From contig JBQJBP010000004.1 in NCBI GenBank assembly GCA_052078155.1, positions 62,001-126,000 on the forward strand: a DNA stretch of 64,000 nt, written 5' to 3'. Shown here piece after piece: positions 36,119-44,770 of the stretch. The position numbers and the translations under genes are program-made. The stretch comes from CAXBMB01 sp052078155 (GTDB lineage: Bacteria > Pseudomonadota > Alphaproteobacteria > Kiloniellales > DSM-21159). The notes beneath the pieces are model-generated. The model saw only the letters and a list, made by a program, of their open reading frames with translations. It searched no databases and had not been told where the DNA came from. How positions within the stretch are numbered: position 1 is the first letter of the stretch; each line of letters begins with the position of its first letter.

Positions 36119-36745
36119 GTGCCAAAAGTCGGCATGGAAGAGATTCGGCGACGACAGCTGATCGAGGCCACGATTGACACCATCCATGAAGCCGGGTTCG
36201 CCAAGGCTTCGGTGATGGCCATCAGTCGACGTGCCGGTCTGTCCGCCGGTCTTGTGGCGCACTACTTCAAGGACAAGGATGGCCTGCTGGAAGCCACGCT
36301 GCGGCACATTTCCAACGACCTGAGCCAGGATTTCATTACCCGGCTGAGAAAAGCCCAATCGCCCAGAGCGCGCCTGGAAGCCATCATCGCCTCGAACCTC
36401 GGCGCTGAACAGTTTGATTCCCGTACCACTGAAGCCTGGCTGGCTTTCTGGGGACAGGCCCCCCACTCTCCCCGTCTGCTGCGGGTTCAGAAAATCAATG
36501 AACGGCGCCTGCTCTCCAACCTGCGCTATGCGGCAACACAGCTGCTTCCGCGTGACGAGGCCGAGTTCCTGGCCAACTCCCTGGCCGCACTGATTGATGG
36601 CCTCTACCTGCGCGCCGCCTTATCTGGCATGCCCCCCAATCCTTTGGGCGCACAGCAGCAGGCCAACCAGTTGCTGGATCTTTGTCTGGAGGCCCTTTCC
36701 CAAAAAGGCGTTTCCCAGCCGGCACTCCAGGAGATGGCGACATGA
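36119..36745 (+). CDS. betI: TetR-family repressor of choline oxidation genes
   Basis: A 208-residue BetI. The N-terminal helix-turn-helix (residues 8-55) reads RRRQLIEATIDTIHEAGFAKASVMAISRRAGLSAGLVAHYFKDKDGLLEATLR, closely following E. coli BetI. The C-terminal half keeps RTTEAWLAFWGQAPHSPRLLRVQKINERRLLSNLR. It starts at GTG with AAAGGAAG upstream. It precedes betA and faces the choline transporter; the BetI-type operator lies between. betB, usually between betI and betA, is absent: only 165 bp separate the two genes. Confidence 0.93.
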   Translation: MPKVGMEEIRRRQLIEATIDTIHEAGFAKASVMAISRRAGLSAGLVAHYFKDKDGLLEATLRHISNDLSQDFITRLRKAQSPRARLEAIIASNLGAEQFDSRTTEAWLAFWGQAPHSPRLLRVQKINERRLLSNLRYAATQLLPRDEAEFLANSLAALIDGLYLRAALSGMPPNPLGAQQQANQLLDLCLEALSQKGVSQPALQEMAT

Positions 36746-36910
36746 CAAAACGACTGACCCGACCGGCATAGCACCCAGCTCGCTTGCGTCCCGTTACAAC
36801 CACAGGCTTGAATGCAACCAACAGCCTGTCAGCAAACCGAAACAGTGATGACAAGGCTCAGGTTCTTTCCCCCAAAAACACGGACCGGCCCCATCTAAGG
36901 ATGACGAACC

Positions 36911-38569
36911 ATGGCAACTCAGGAATTCGACTACATCATCGTTGGCGCTGGCTCTGCCGGTTGCGTGCTGGCAAACCGACTGGGTGAAGACAAGGATGTG
37001 AAAATCCTGGTCCTGGAAGCAGGTGGCAAGGACTACTCCATCTACATCCATATGCCCGCCGCCCTGGCCGAACCGCTGAAAACCGACACCTACAACTGGT
37101 ATTATGAAAGCCAGCCCGAGCCTTACATGGACAATCGGGTGATGTACTGTCCGCGCGGCAAGGTGCTGGGAGGGTCCTCCTCCATCAACGGCATGCTCTA
37201 CATTCGCGGACACGCCCTGGACTATGACCGCTGGGGCCAGGCTCTGCCGGGCTGGAGTTACGCTGACTGCCTGCCCTACTTCCGCAAAGCCGTGAACCAT
37301 GAGCTGGGTGCGGATGACTACCAGGGGGACAGCGGGCCGCTGAACGTTTCAGCAGGAAAGATGAAAAACCCGCTGTTTCAGGCCTGGATCGAAGCAGGCC
37401 GTCAGGCAGGTTATCCCATTACCGAGGATGTAAACGGCTACCAGCAGGAAGGCATCGGCCGCTATGACATGACGGTAAAGAATGGCCGTCGCTGGTCCAC
37501 CGCCCAGGCCTACCTGCGTCCTGCCATGAAGCGCGGCAACATCACCGTTGAAACCCGGGCCCTGACCCTGAATCTGGACTATGAAGGCAGCAAAGTTGTC
37601 GGCCTGACCTACAAGCAGGGCAACGACATCAAGAAAGTCCGGGCCAGCCGAGAAGTCATTGTCTCCAGTGGCGCCATCAACTCCCCACAGCTGCTGCAAC
37701 TCTCCGGCATTGGCCCGGCAGCGCTGCTGAAAGAACAGGGCATTGAGGTCAAAGCCGACCTGCCGGGTGTGGGAGCCAATCTGCAGGATCATATCGAGTG
37801 CTATGTGCAGTACCAGTGCACCAAGCCCATCAGCCTCTACCCGGCGCTCAAGTGGTACAACCACCCCTGGATCGGCTTCCAGTGGCTTTTCTTCAACAAA
37901 GGCATCGGAGCCTCGAACCAGTTCGAAGCCGGAGGGTTCATCCGGTCCCGCGCCGGGTACGAGCACCCTAATCTGCAGTTCCACTTCCTGCCCATCGCCA
38001 TGAACTATGACGGCTCCAATCCGGTGCAGGAGCATGGCTTCCAGTGTCATGTGGGCCCCATGCGGCCGACCAGCCGCGGCCATGTGAAAATCCGCTCCAA
38101 CGATCCCACCAAAGCGCCGGAGATCCTCTTCAACTACAACCAGACCCAGCAGGATATTGAAGAAATCCGCGACGGCATCCGTCTGACCCGAGAGATCATC
38201 GAACAACAGGCCTTTGACCAGTTGCGCGGCGCCGAACTGATGCCTGGCCCCGCCGCCCAGAGCGATGCAGAAATTGATGCCTTTGTGCGCCAGCACGCTG
38301 AAAGTGCTTACCATCCCTCCTGCACCAACAAGATGGGGGCAGAAAGCGATCCCATGGCCGTGGTCAACGACCAGGGGCAGGTTTATGGCGTGGAGAACCT
38401 GCGGGTTGTGGATGCCTCCATCATGCCGGACATTCCCTCCGGCAACCTCAACGCCCCGACCATCATGATTGCGGAAAAGATGGCCGATCGGATCAAGGGC
38501 GCTAATCCTCTGCCCCGTTCTGATGCCAAAGTCTGGATCCACCCGGACTGGGAAAACAAGCAACGCTGA
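36911..38569 (+). CDS. betA: Choline dehydrogenase
   Basis: A 552-residue GMC-family flavoprotein oxidising choline to betaine aldehyde and, in some enzymes, on to glycine betaine. FAD motif YIIVGAGSAGCVLANRL, GMC signature 1 region GKVLGGSSSINGMLYIRGH, signature 2 SSGAINSPQLLQLSGIGP, and the catalytic C-terminal histidine regions ESAYHPSCTNKMG and SGNLNAPTIMIAEKMAD are all present. It is membrane-associated in the family. The ATG follows AAGGATG. It is downstream of betI on the same strand. Confidence 0.95.
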   Translation: MATQEFDYIIVGAGSAGCVLANRLGEDKDVKILVLEAGGKDYSIYIHMPAALAEPLKTDTYNWYYESQPEPYMDNRVMYCPRGKVLGGSSSINGMLYIRGHALDYDRWGQALPGWSYADCLPYFRKAVNHELGADDYQGDSGPLNVSAGKMKNPLFQAWIEAGRQAGYPITEDVNGYQQEGIGRYDMTVKNGRRWSTAQAYLRPAMKRGNITVETRALTLNLDYEGSKVVGLTYKQGNDIKKVRASREVIVSSGAINSPQLLQLSGIGPAALLKEQGIEVKADLPGVGANLQDHIECYVQYQCTKPISLYPALKWYNHPWIGFQWLFFNKGIGASNQFEAGGFIRSRAGYEHPNLQFHFLPIAMNYDGSNPVQEHGFQCHVGPMRPTSRGHVKIRSNDPTKAPEILFNYNQTQQDIEEIRDGIRLTREIIEQQAFDQLRGAELMPGPAAQSDAEIDAFVRQHAESAYHPSCTNKMGAESDPMAVVNDQGQVYGVENLRVVDASIMPDIPSGNLNAPTIMIAEKMADRIKGANPLPRSDAKVWIHPDWENKQR

Positions 38570-39758
38570 CCAGTCATCGTCGGCGGTGATGCGCGCTCGC
38601 CTTGCCGCCGACAGGATGCCCCCTCCCTGTTGAAGAGAGCAAAGGTGCGTAGAACGACTTTCTCACAGAGCTTCAGGGCCTCTGGGGCCGTTCAATGAGG
38701 AAGAAAACCATCTGACGCCTTCCCAGTCAGGACGGCTTGTGATTTGTCTGTCTTTAGCCGAGCTGGACAAGGCTGGCGGCTCATTCACAGGGAATGAGAA
38801 CAAGGCCATCACCTTTGCAAAAGCGGCTCAGATAGCGGCGTCAGCCTCTACCAAAATCGCCAGTTATCATTCTACAGCGCCAGAAATCTGCCTGCTTACA
38901 GGCAAAATGAACATCGTTTAAATATTTGAACGGTAACTCTATCCGAGTTTTTGCCACGGAACTGTGTTCACTTGGCGCTCCCCTTTGCAACGCGCAGGCT
39001 TCCAGCCTCTCTTGAGCAAGCCCCTTGTCAGGGGCTACCCCGCAAGTCGTTGGTGTCTGAGCCTGACCCGATCCCTTTCTGGTGTGGTTTTTTCTTTGGC
39101 CATGCCCTTTCCAGGAAGCAAGAGCCAGGACCAGATCCCTTTGGATACCCCGGACAATAGCCCCGGCCGGCGACAGGTCGGCGGAGAGAGTCATAAATCA
39201 CACATAAATGCAGTGGAAAAAATAAAAACACAGGAAAAATCATCCTCTGTATTTGGCGAATAAGTAGAATTGGATCACACCGGTAGTAGCAGTAAAGTTT
39301 TTATTAGTCTTCAAACAAAATTACGCTTTATACAAACCCAATAGGACAACTCGTCGCAGGTAAAAAATTTTCAATAAAAATTAATGAGTTAATGACAAAA
39401 TTAGAACCGATAGGAAGACCTGCCGGAGAGATAAGGTGTGACAAATGCACCGACGCTGAATATCCACTCCCCTCAGGAAGACACCCTGTTACTTAGCAAT
39501 GCGCTACCTGTTAAACAGTTCCATTGAATACAATCTTTGGATGTTAGTGCTTTTACAGGAAGTTTTGCTAATCTCTGCAGAAGTAAAGTGCAGCACAACA
39601 AGAACTCAAGTAACAACCGGTCACCAAGCAAAATCAAGATATCGACACTGAAAGCAACGCCCCTCTGACCCCTGCAAAAACCCCTATCAAAAAGCCGTCC
39701 CCAATTGGCCTGATGCAATCGGACCAGACAGCGCTCAGCCTCACATGAGACAGACCCC
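38570..39758. other. Long non-coding spacer with an AT-rich core
   Basis: About 1.2 kb between betA and the histidine kinase gene. No open frame here has convincing coding features; those at 38841-39194 (minus) and 38964-39263 (plus) overlap each other and lack family resemblance. From about 39190 to 39460 the sequence is strikingly AT-rich compared with all neighbours. It may be a promoter region, a decayed gene or acquired DNA. I see no repeat copy, tRNA or hairpin of note. Confidence 0.45.
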
Positions 39759-41207
39759 ATGCCGTTAAACCGCCTGGACAAACGAAGCACTGCGATTCTG
39801 ATGCTGACCTTCATTGCAGCAGCTTTCGCCGTGGCCGGGGCCTTTTCACGCTATCTCTATCTCACCTCGCTGGACGAACAGGCGGCCTGGCTGGAAAAAC
39901 TGGTGCAGTCGCAGGTGGGCATTGTAACAGCCGTCGCAAAATTCGACGCACAAAACAGCCCCCCTGATTATCCTGGCAGTGCAGCGGAAGCCACCCTGTC
40001 TCAGTTGCTAGATGCTTACAAAGATTACACCGGCTTTGGTCAGACCGGGGAGTTCGTGATTGGCCGCCGCCAGGGCGACATGATGGTCTTTCTGGACACC
40101 CGCCGGCCCCAATCCAACAAAATTCCTGATCCCATCCCTTTCAACGCCACCGTCGCCGAACCTTTGCGTCGGGCTCTGAAAGGACAATCCGGCACGCTGA
40201 TTGGCATCGACCACAGTGGCATGGAAGTCCTTGCTGCCTATTCCCCTATTCCCGAACTGGGCATCGGCATTGTTGCCAAGGTTGACCTGACTGAAGTTAA
40301 AGCACCCTACATTCGCCTGGCTTTGCTGAACGGCATTGTTCTTTTTGTTGTCATCCTCGGCAGCGGCTGGCTGACCTACCGGCTGTACGTCCCCCTGCTC
40401 ACCCGACTGGAGCAGCAGACAGCAGAACTGGAGAAGTCCAACAGGGAGCTGCACCAGCAAACTGAAGTTCTGGAAGGGTTAACGGACAAGCTGCGCTATG
40501 AAGTTGGCGTGAAAAACCGGTTCTTCTCGATCATCTCCCACGACCTGCGCAGCCCGTTTAATGCGCTGTTGGGCATGACCCAGATGATGTCCCAGCAGTC
40601 CAGTCTCTTTAGCAAAGAAAAGATGGTCGAGTTCGCAGGCGATGTGAACGAGTCCGCCACCCGAGTGTTTCGTTTGCTGGAGAACCTGCTGGAATGGGCC
40701 CGCCTGCAGATGGAAGACTCCCAGCTGCGCCCCACAGAGACCGTTCTTAAAACGGTGGTTCAGTTCACCAATGATGTCCTTCGCCCCGTCGCGGAAGAAA
40801 AAAAAGTTCGGCTGGAAAACAAGGTTTCAACGGAAACTGTTTTTGCTGATCCAGCCATTGTCGACACGGTCTTGAGAAACCTGATCTCCAACGCCATCAA
40901 ATTCAGCCAGCCGGACGGCAGCGTTGAAATCTCCGCTCAAACCAATGGAGAGATGACCCAGGTTCTGGTGCGGGACAACGGCGTCGGCATCCCGGACAGC
41001 CTGCTGCCTCAACTTTTTGACCTCGACCAGATTACCACGACGCCGGGAACAGCCGGTGAAATCGGGTCCGGCCTGGGCCTGCCCCTGTGCAAGGACCTGC
41101 TGGAAAAAAGTGACGGCAGGATCTGGATTGAGCAGAAAAGCAGTGCCGGTACCGATATCTGGTTCGAGCTTCCTGCAAAGGATCAGAAATCGGGCGAAAC
41201 CAGCTGA
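39759..41207 (+). CDS. Orphan membrane sensor histidine kinase
   Basis: A 482-residue kinase. A first span (residues 11-33), a periplasmic sensor domain of about 150 residues with cache-like character (TGEFVIGRRQGDMMVFLDTR ... GIDHSGMEVLAAYSPI), a second span (186-208), then a coiled-coil linker. The dimerisation box has H261 (FFSIISHDLRSPFNALLGM). The ATPase domain shows the N-box (LRNLISNAIKFS), G1 (VRDNGVGIP) and G2 (GEIGSGLGLPLCKDLLEKSDG). No response regulator gene is adjacent. The signal could be a small organic acid or amine; the betaine genes on both sides suggest but do not prove this. Confidence 0.9.
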   Translation: MPLNRLDKRSTAILMLTFIAAAFAVAGAFSRYLYLTSLDEQAAWLEKLVQSQVGIVTAVAKFDAQNSPPDYPGSAAEATLSQLLDAYKDYTGFGQTGEFVIGRRQGDMMVFLDTRRPQSNKIPDPIPFNATVAEPLRRALKGQSGTLIGIDHSGMEVLAAYSPIPELGIGIVAKVDLTEVKAPYIRLALLNGIVLFVVILGSGWLTYRLYVPLLTRLEQQTAELEKSNRELHQQTEVLEGLTDKLRYEVGVKNRFFSIISHDLRSPFNALLGMTQMMSQQSSLFSKEKMVEFAGDVNESATRVFRLLENLLEWARLQMEDSQLRPTETVLKTVVQFTNDVLRPVAEEKKVRLENKVSTETVFADPAIVDTVLRNLISNAIKFSQPDGSVEISAQTNGEMTQVLVRDNGVGIPDSLLPQLFDLDQITTTPGTAGEIGSGLGLPLCKDLLEKSDGRIWIEQKSSAGTDIWFELPAKDQKSGETS

Positions 41208-41295
41208 CGGTAACATCGTTCACGGTGACCGTCAGTGCTCCTGCCCTGCCCTATGGCAACCAGCCTCCGCACGCCCGGCCGGCAGTTTACGCTTT

Positions 41296-41340
41296 GTTTG
41301 TCCTGCCAGGAAGTTTGTCCTGCCAGGAGGTTTGTCCTGA
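41296..41340. repeat. Tandem 17-bp repeat between the kinase and Rieske genes
   Basis: GTTTGTCCTGCCAGGAA is followed by GTTTGTCCTGCCAGGAG and a partial third unit GTTTGTCCTGA. A perfect 9-bp stem, GCGGCGAAG with CTTCGCCGC (41351-41375), follows immediately and lies past the stop of the minus-strand Rieske gene; it has no T-tract. Confidence 0.85.
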
Positions 41341-41399
41341 TAACGAGGCGGCGGCGAAGACAATTGCTTCGCCGCACACCTGTTTAGAGCCGTCAACAC

Positions 41400-42608
41400 T
41401 CAGCTGCTAAAGCGCCGCTCAAATCCAGCCAGCTTCTCAGCAATATACTGGGCAAACTCGAAGTTTGGTCGCTCCAGATGGCTGAGATGGCCCGGCGTGG
41501 CAGTCTGAGCCAGGCTGCCCCGGAACACCTTCTCTGTGCAGCCCTTGTCCTCTTCGTTGACTTCATCCAGCAGGGTTTTCAGCTCATCGAAATGGGCCTG
41601 GGCACTGGGGTCATCAACAAAATCCGGAGACAGCCCACCTCCAAAGATGATCTGTACCTGCTCCGGCCCCTTGGGCTGCAGGGACAGATACCAGAAGTAC
41701 CCGGGGGTCAGCGTAATCACCAGACTGGGATAAACAGTCAGCAGGAAAGTCGTGCGCCGACGGTCGCCCTTCATTCGGGTGTTGTTGGGATGCGCCAGCC
41801 CGATCTTCAGTTCATCGTTCTTCAGGATGGTGTGATGGTTAAAGGCTGGCCGACCTTCCGGACAGACCATCTCACTCAACTTGGACAAGCCACCAATGGT
41901 TCCGGCATGACAGACCGGCAGGTGATAGCTCTCCATGAAATTTTCAGCCAGGATCTTCCAGTTTGTGTTCCAGAGATGATGTTCACGGAAGGTCTCGTGA
42001 TAGTTTTCCATGCCGTAGTCTTCAATCAGCGCTTCCACTTCGCTGAGCGTTTCCGCCACCGGCCGGGCATCGGGATTGAGGGTTACGAAAACCCAGCCCA
42101 GCCACTCTTCACAGCGGATCTGCGGCAGTTGATAGCTCTTTTTGCAAAAGCCCTTGTTTTCCGTCATGGCCGGAGCACCCCGCAGTGTGCCGTCCAGCTT
42201 GTAGGTCCAGGCGTGATAGGGGCAGACGATCTGGCGCTTGTTGCCTTCACCCTCCAGCAAAGTGGACATACGGTGCAGACAGACATTCGACTGCGCCCGC
42301 AACTTGCCGTCATTGTCACGCACCACAAAAATTGGCTGTCCGGCAATCTCGTGGGTCAGGTAATCGCCCACATTGGGCAGGGCACTGGCGCGCCCGACGC
42401 TGATCCACTCCTGAGAAAAGATGTGTTTTTGCTCTTGCGCCAGAAACTCGGGACAGCTGTAGACTTCCGGCGGCATGGCGCGCGCCTCTTCGAAAGGCAC
42501 GGACACCCCCGCCAGCAGCGCTGCCACCGATTGGGCTAAAGGCTCTTTGCTTTCTCCATCCTTTACCAGGAACTGGAGGTTATCGACTTCTACAGCTTGG
42601 TCTGTCAC
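41400..42608 (-). CDS. Rieske non-heme iron oxygenase of the betaine/carnitine/stachydrine group
   Basis: A 402-residue oxygenase alpha subunit. The Rieske cluster ligands are C110, H112, C129 and H132 (CLHRMS ... CPYHAW). The mononuclear iron site is NFMESYHLPVCH (H229, H234). Overall it resembles GbcA, CntA and stachydrine demethylase, which remove N-methyl groups from quaternary amines. The start is GTG at 42608 with AGGGGAT upstream. No reductase (GbcB-type) gene is adjacent, so electrons must come from elsewhere. The location between betA and two DMGDH-like genes supports glycine betaine to dimethylglycine as the reaction, but other betaines are possible. Confidence 0.82.
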   Translation of the reverse strand: MTDQAVEVDNLQFLVKDGESKEPLAQSVAALLAGVSVPFEEARAMPPEVYSCPEFLAQEQKHIFSQEWISVGRASALPNVGDYLTHEIAGQPIFVVRDNDGKLRAQSNVCLHRMSTLLEGEGNKRQIVCPYHAWTYKLDGTLRGAPAMTENKGFCKKSYQLPQIRCEEWLGWVFVTLNPDARPVAETLSEVEALIEDYGMENYHETFREHHLWNTNWKILAENFMESYHLPVCHAGTIGGLSKLSEMVCPEGRPAFNHHTILKNDELKIGLAHPNNTRMKGDRRRTTFLLTVYPSLVITLTPGYFWYLSLQPKGPEQVQIIFGGGLSPDFVDDPSAQAHFDELKTLLDEVNEEDKGCTEKVFRGSLAQTATPGHLSHLERPNFEFAQYIAEKLAGFERRFSS

Positions 42609-42892
42609 ATCAATCCCCTACCCGGAAAATGCACGTTCTTTTGACGCCGACGTGCTGCTCGATCTTGCGACCATCTTTCCGGAAATTTTGTTAGCTAACT
42701 AAGTAAAAAATTCTACCATTTTCAGCTTCTCACCCGCCATAGGTTTTTGCCATAAGGCCGCCCAAACCGACACTTTGGCGGGATTTGGACAGAAGCGCCG
42801 ATAAAGCTGTCGCTGGCAAGCTACAGGCGGTTCGCTCCCCCAAGCTTCGGTGATCGTTTCCTTCAGATGCGGGGGCGATCCCCCCGGACAGC

Positions 42893-42921
42893 AAAAAAGG
42901 GACTTCCACTGAAGCCCCTTT
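42893..42921 (-). terminator. Intrinsic terminator downstream of the SDR gene
   Basis: On the minus strand AAAGGGGCTTC pairs with GAAGTCCCTTT (one G-U pair) and runs into TTTTTT. It starts 55 bp after the SDR stop. The remaining spacer up to the Rieske gene start (42609-42892) shows no gene. Confidence 0.85.
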
Positions 42922-42975
42922 CATTTGCGTTTTGGCCAGACCCGTCAGGCTGGGGCTGGACCGTTTTGGCCACTA

Positions 42976-43680
42976 TCAGACGGAACGGGTGATCCCGCCA
43001 TCAACGCGCAGATTCTGACCGGTGATGTATCCGGCGCCCTCAGACGCCAGGAACCCGATCACATCGGCGATCTCCTCAGTCTTGCCGTAGCGCCCCATGG
43101 GAATTCGGCCTTTGAATTCCTCTTTTTCCGGCAAGCTGTCGATGAACCCCGGCAACACGTTGTTCATGCGTATGTTGTCTGCTGCGTACTTATCCGCAAA
43201 GAGCTTGGTGTAAGCAGCCAGACCGGCCCGGAACACACCGGAGGTGGGAAATACCGGATCGGGTTCAAAGGCCGCGAAGGTAGAGATGTTGATGATGACC
43301 CCGGACTTCTGCTCCAGCATCAGCGGGGTAACAAGACGGGTGGGTCGAACGGCACTGAGGAAATAGACATCCATGCCGCTGTGCCAGTCTTCATCGCTCA
43401 GCTCCAGAATGGGGGCCCGCGGCCCGTGACCGGCGCTGTTGACCAGCACATCAATCCGGCCCCACTTGGCTTTCACCGCCTCCACAAGACGGGACAGATC
43501 CTCATTGGACTGGTTGGAACCTGTCACCCCGATGCCCCCCAGTTCTTCAGCCAGGGCTTCACCCTTTCCTGAAGAAGACAAGATGGCCACATGGAACCCG
43601 TCCGCCGCCAGTTTGCGGGCCGCACCCGCGCCCATACCACTGCCCCCGGCAGTCACCACCGCGACCTTTCCCGTACTCAT
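42976..43680 (-). CDS. Atypical short-chain dehydrogenase/reductase lacking YxxxK
   Basis: A 234-residue SDR-fold protein. The nucleotide-binding TAGGSGMGAGAARKLAADG (residues 10-28) and structural NSAG (81-84) are normal. In place of the catalytic YxxxK the aligned stretch is PTSGVFRAGLAAYTK, putting S147 and R151 at the tyrosine and lysine positions. The downstream NNVLPGF and C-terminal ITGQNLRVDGG are standard for classical SDRs. Either it uses other residues or it has lost redox activity and serves another role. It is divergent from a LysR gene, which probably regulates it. Confidence 0.8.
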   Translation of the reverse strand: MSTGKVAVVTAGGSGMGAGAARKLAADGFHVAILSSSGKGEALAEELGGIGVTGSNQSNEDLSRLVEAVKAKWGRIDVLVNSAGHGPRAPILELSDEDWHSGMDVYFLSAVRPTRLVTPLMLEQKSGVIINISTFAAFEPDPVFPTSGVFRAGLAAYTKLFADKYAADNIRMNNVLPGFIDSLPEKEEFKGRIPMGRYGKTEEIADVIGFLASEGAGYITGQNLRVDGGITRSV

Positions 43681-43793
43681 AGCTCACTCTCCTGATAAAT
43701 GTCTGTTGCGATGAAGGTGGCAGACTCCTCTTTGCCCGTCGAACCAGAAATTCCGCCTTCTGCCAGTAGAAAAACTACTGCATAATCGCCTAC

Positions 43794-44708
43794 ATGACCC
43801 AACCCCAGTTCCCTCCGATGAATGCCCTCAGGGTTTTTGCCGTGGCCGCGCGCCATCTGAGTTTTCGCAGTGCAGCCGATGAACTGGGCGTTACCCAGGG
43901 GGCGGTTGCTCAGCAGGTGCGCGGCCTGGAAAGTGCACTGGGCTGCAAACTCTTCGATCGATTGCCCAGGAAACTGGTTCTGACAGAGGCCGGGCGACGC
44001 TACCTGCCGCCCATTGAAGAGGCACTGAGCCTGATTCTCACCGCAACGCAGGAACTGCGCCCGCAGCAGATCACGCTCTCCATCAGTGTGACGCCAACCT
44101 TTGCGACCCGCTGGCTGGTCCCCAGGCTGGCGGCCTTTACCCATGACAACCCGGACATGGATGTCCGAATCAGCGCCGCGGAGGAGCAGGCCAACTTTCA
44201 GGACGATGGCGTGGATCTGGCCGTGCGTGAAGGAACGGCTCCCTTTGGCCCCGGCCTGAGCCATGAACGGCTCTATCCCTTGGAGATCTTCGCCGTCTGC
44301 AGCCCGGATCTGTGCGGCGCAGATCGCGCTCTTCGTCCTGAGGAGCTGACTCAAGCCACCCTGCTGCACGACGCTCACGGTTACTGGCCGCTGTTTCTGC
44401 GCCACCTGCTGGGCAAAAACGCGGCAGCACCAACTCGCAGCCTGAAATTCAACCAGACAGCCCATGCCATAGATGCCGCCCTTGCCGGTCAGGGAATTGC
44501 TCTGACCAACCAGGCACTGGTTGCGGACGATCTGGCCAAAGGACGCCTGGTACCCCCCTTCAGAACCAGCCTGAAACTCGCAAGCGGTTACTATGTGGTC
44601 TGCCCGCGCAAACCCCGGCAACCCGAAGCCGTGGGGCGCATCCGCCAGTGGTTGCTGGAACAGGCCCAGAAAGACAGTCTTTCTGCATCGAACAGCAAAA
44701 AAGACTGA
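43794..44708 (+). CDS. LysR-family regulator, GcvA-like
   Basis: A 304-residue LysR-type regulator. The N-terminal winged helix (residues 6-65) reads NALRVFAVAARHLSFRSAADELGVTQGAVAQQVRGLESALGCKLFDRLPRKLVLTEAG. The effector domain has the GcvA-type pattern (STTPTFATRWLVPRL-like SVTPTFATRWLVPRLAAF, DLAVREG). It is divergent from the SDR gene over 113 bp and followed 62 bp later by the TauD-type gene, so both are likely targets. Confidence 0.9.
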   Translation: MTQPQFPPMNALRVFAVAARHLSFRSAADELGVTQGAVAQQVRGLESALGCKLFDRLPRKLVLTEAGRRYLPPIEEALSLILTATQELRPQQITLSISVTPTFATRWLVPRLAAFTHDNPDMDVRISAAEEQANFQDDGVDLAVREGTAPFGPGLSHERLYPLEIFAVCSPDLCGADRALRPEELTQATLLHDAHGYWPLFLRHLLGKNAAAPTRSLKFNQTAHAIDAALAGQGIALTNQALVADDLAKGRLVPPFRTSLKLASGYYVVCPRKPRQPEAVGRIRQWLLEQAQKDSLSASNSKKD

Positions 44709-44770
44709 CACCTGTCAGAAGAAGCGACCTATCCTGACAGCAGCACAATGCGGATTAAAGGAAGCTGCAG

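Noticed and set aside
38841..39263. Genes in the betA-kinase spacer
   Set aside because: The open frames overlap one another on both strands and lack conserved motifs; the region is better described as non-coding.
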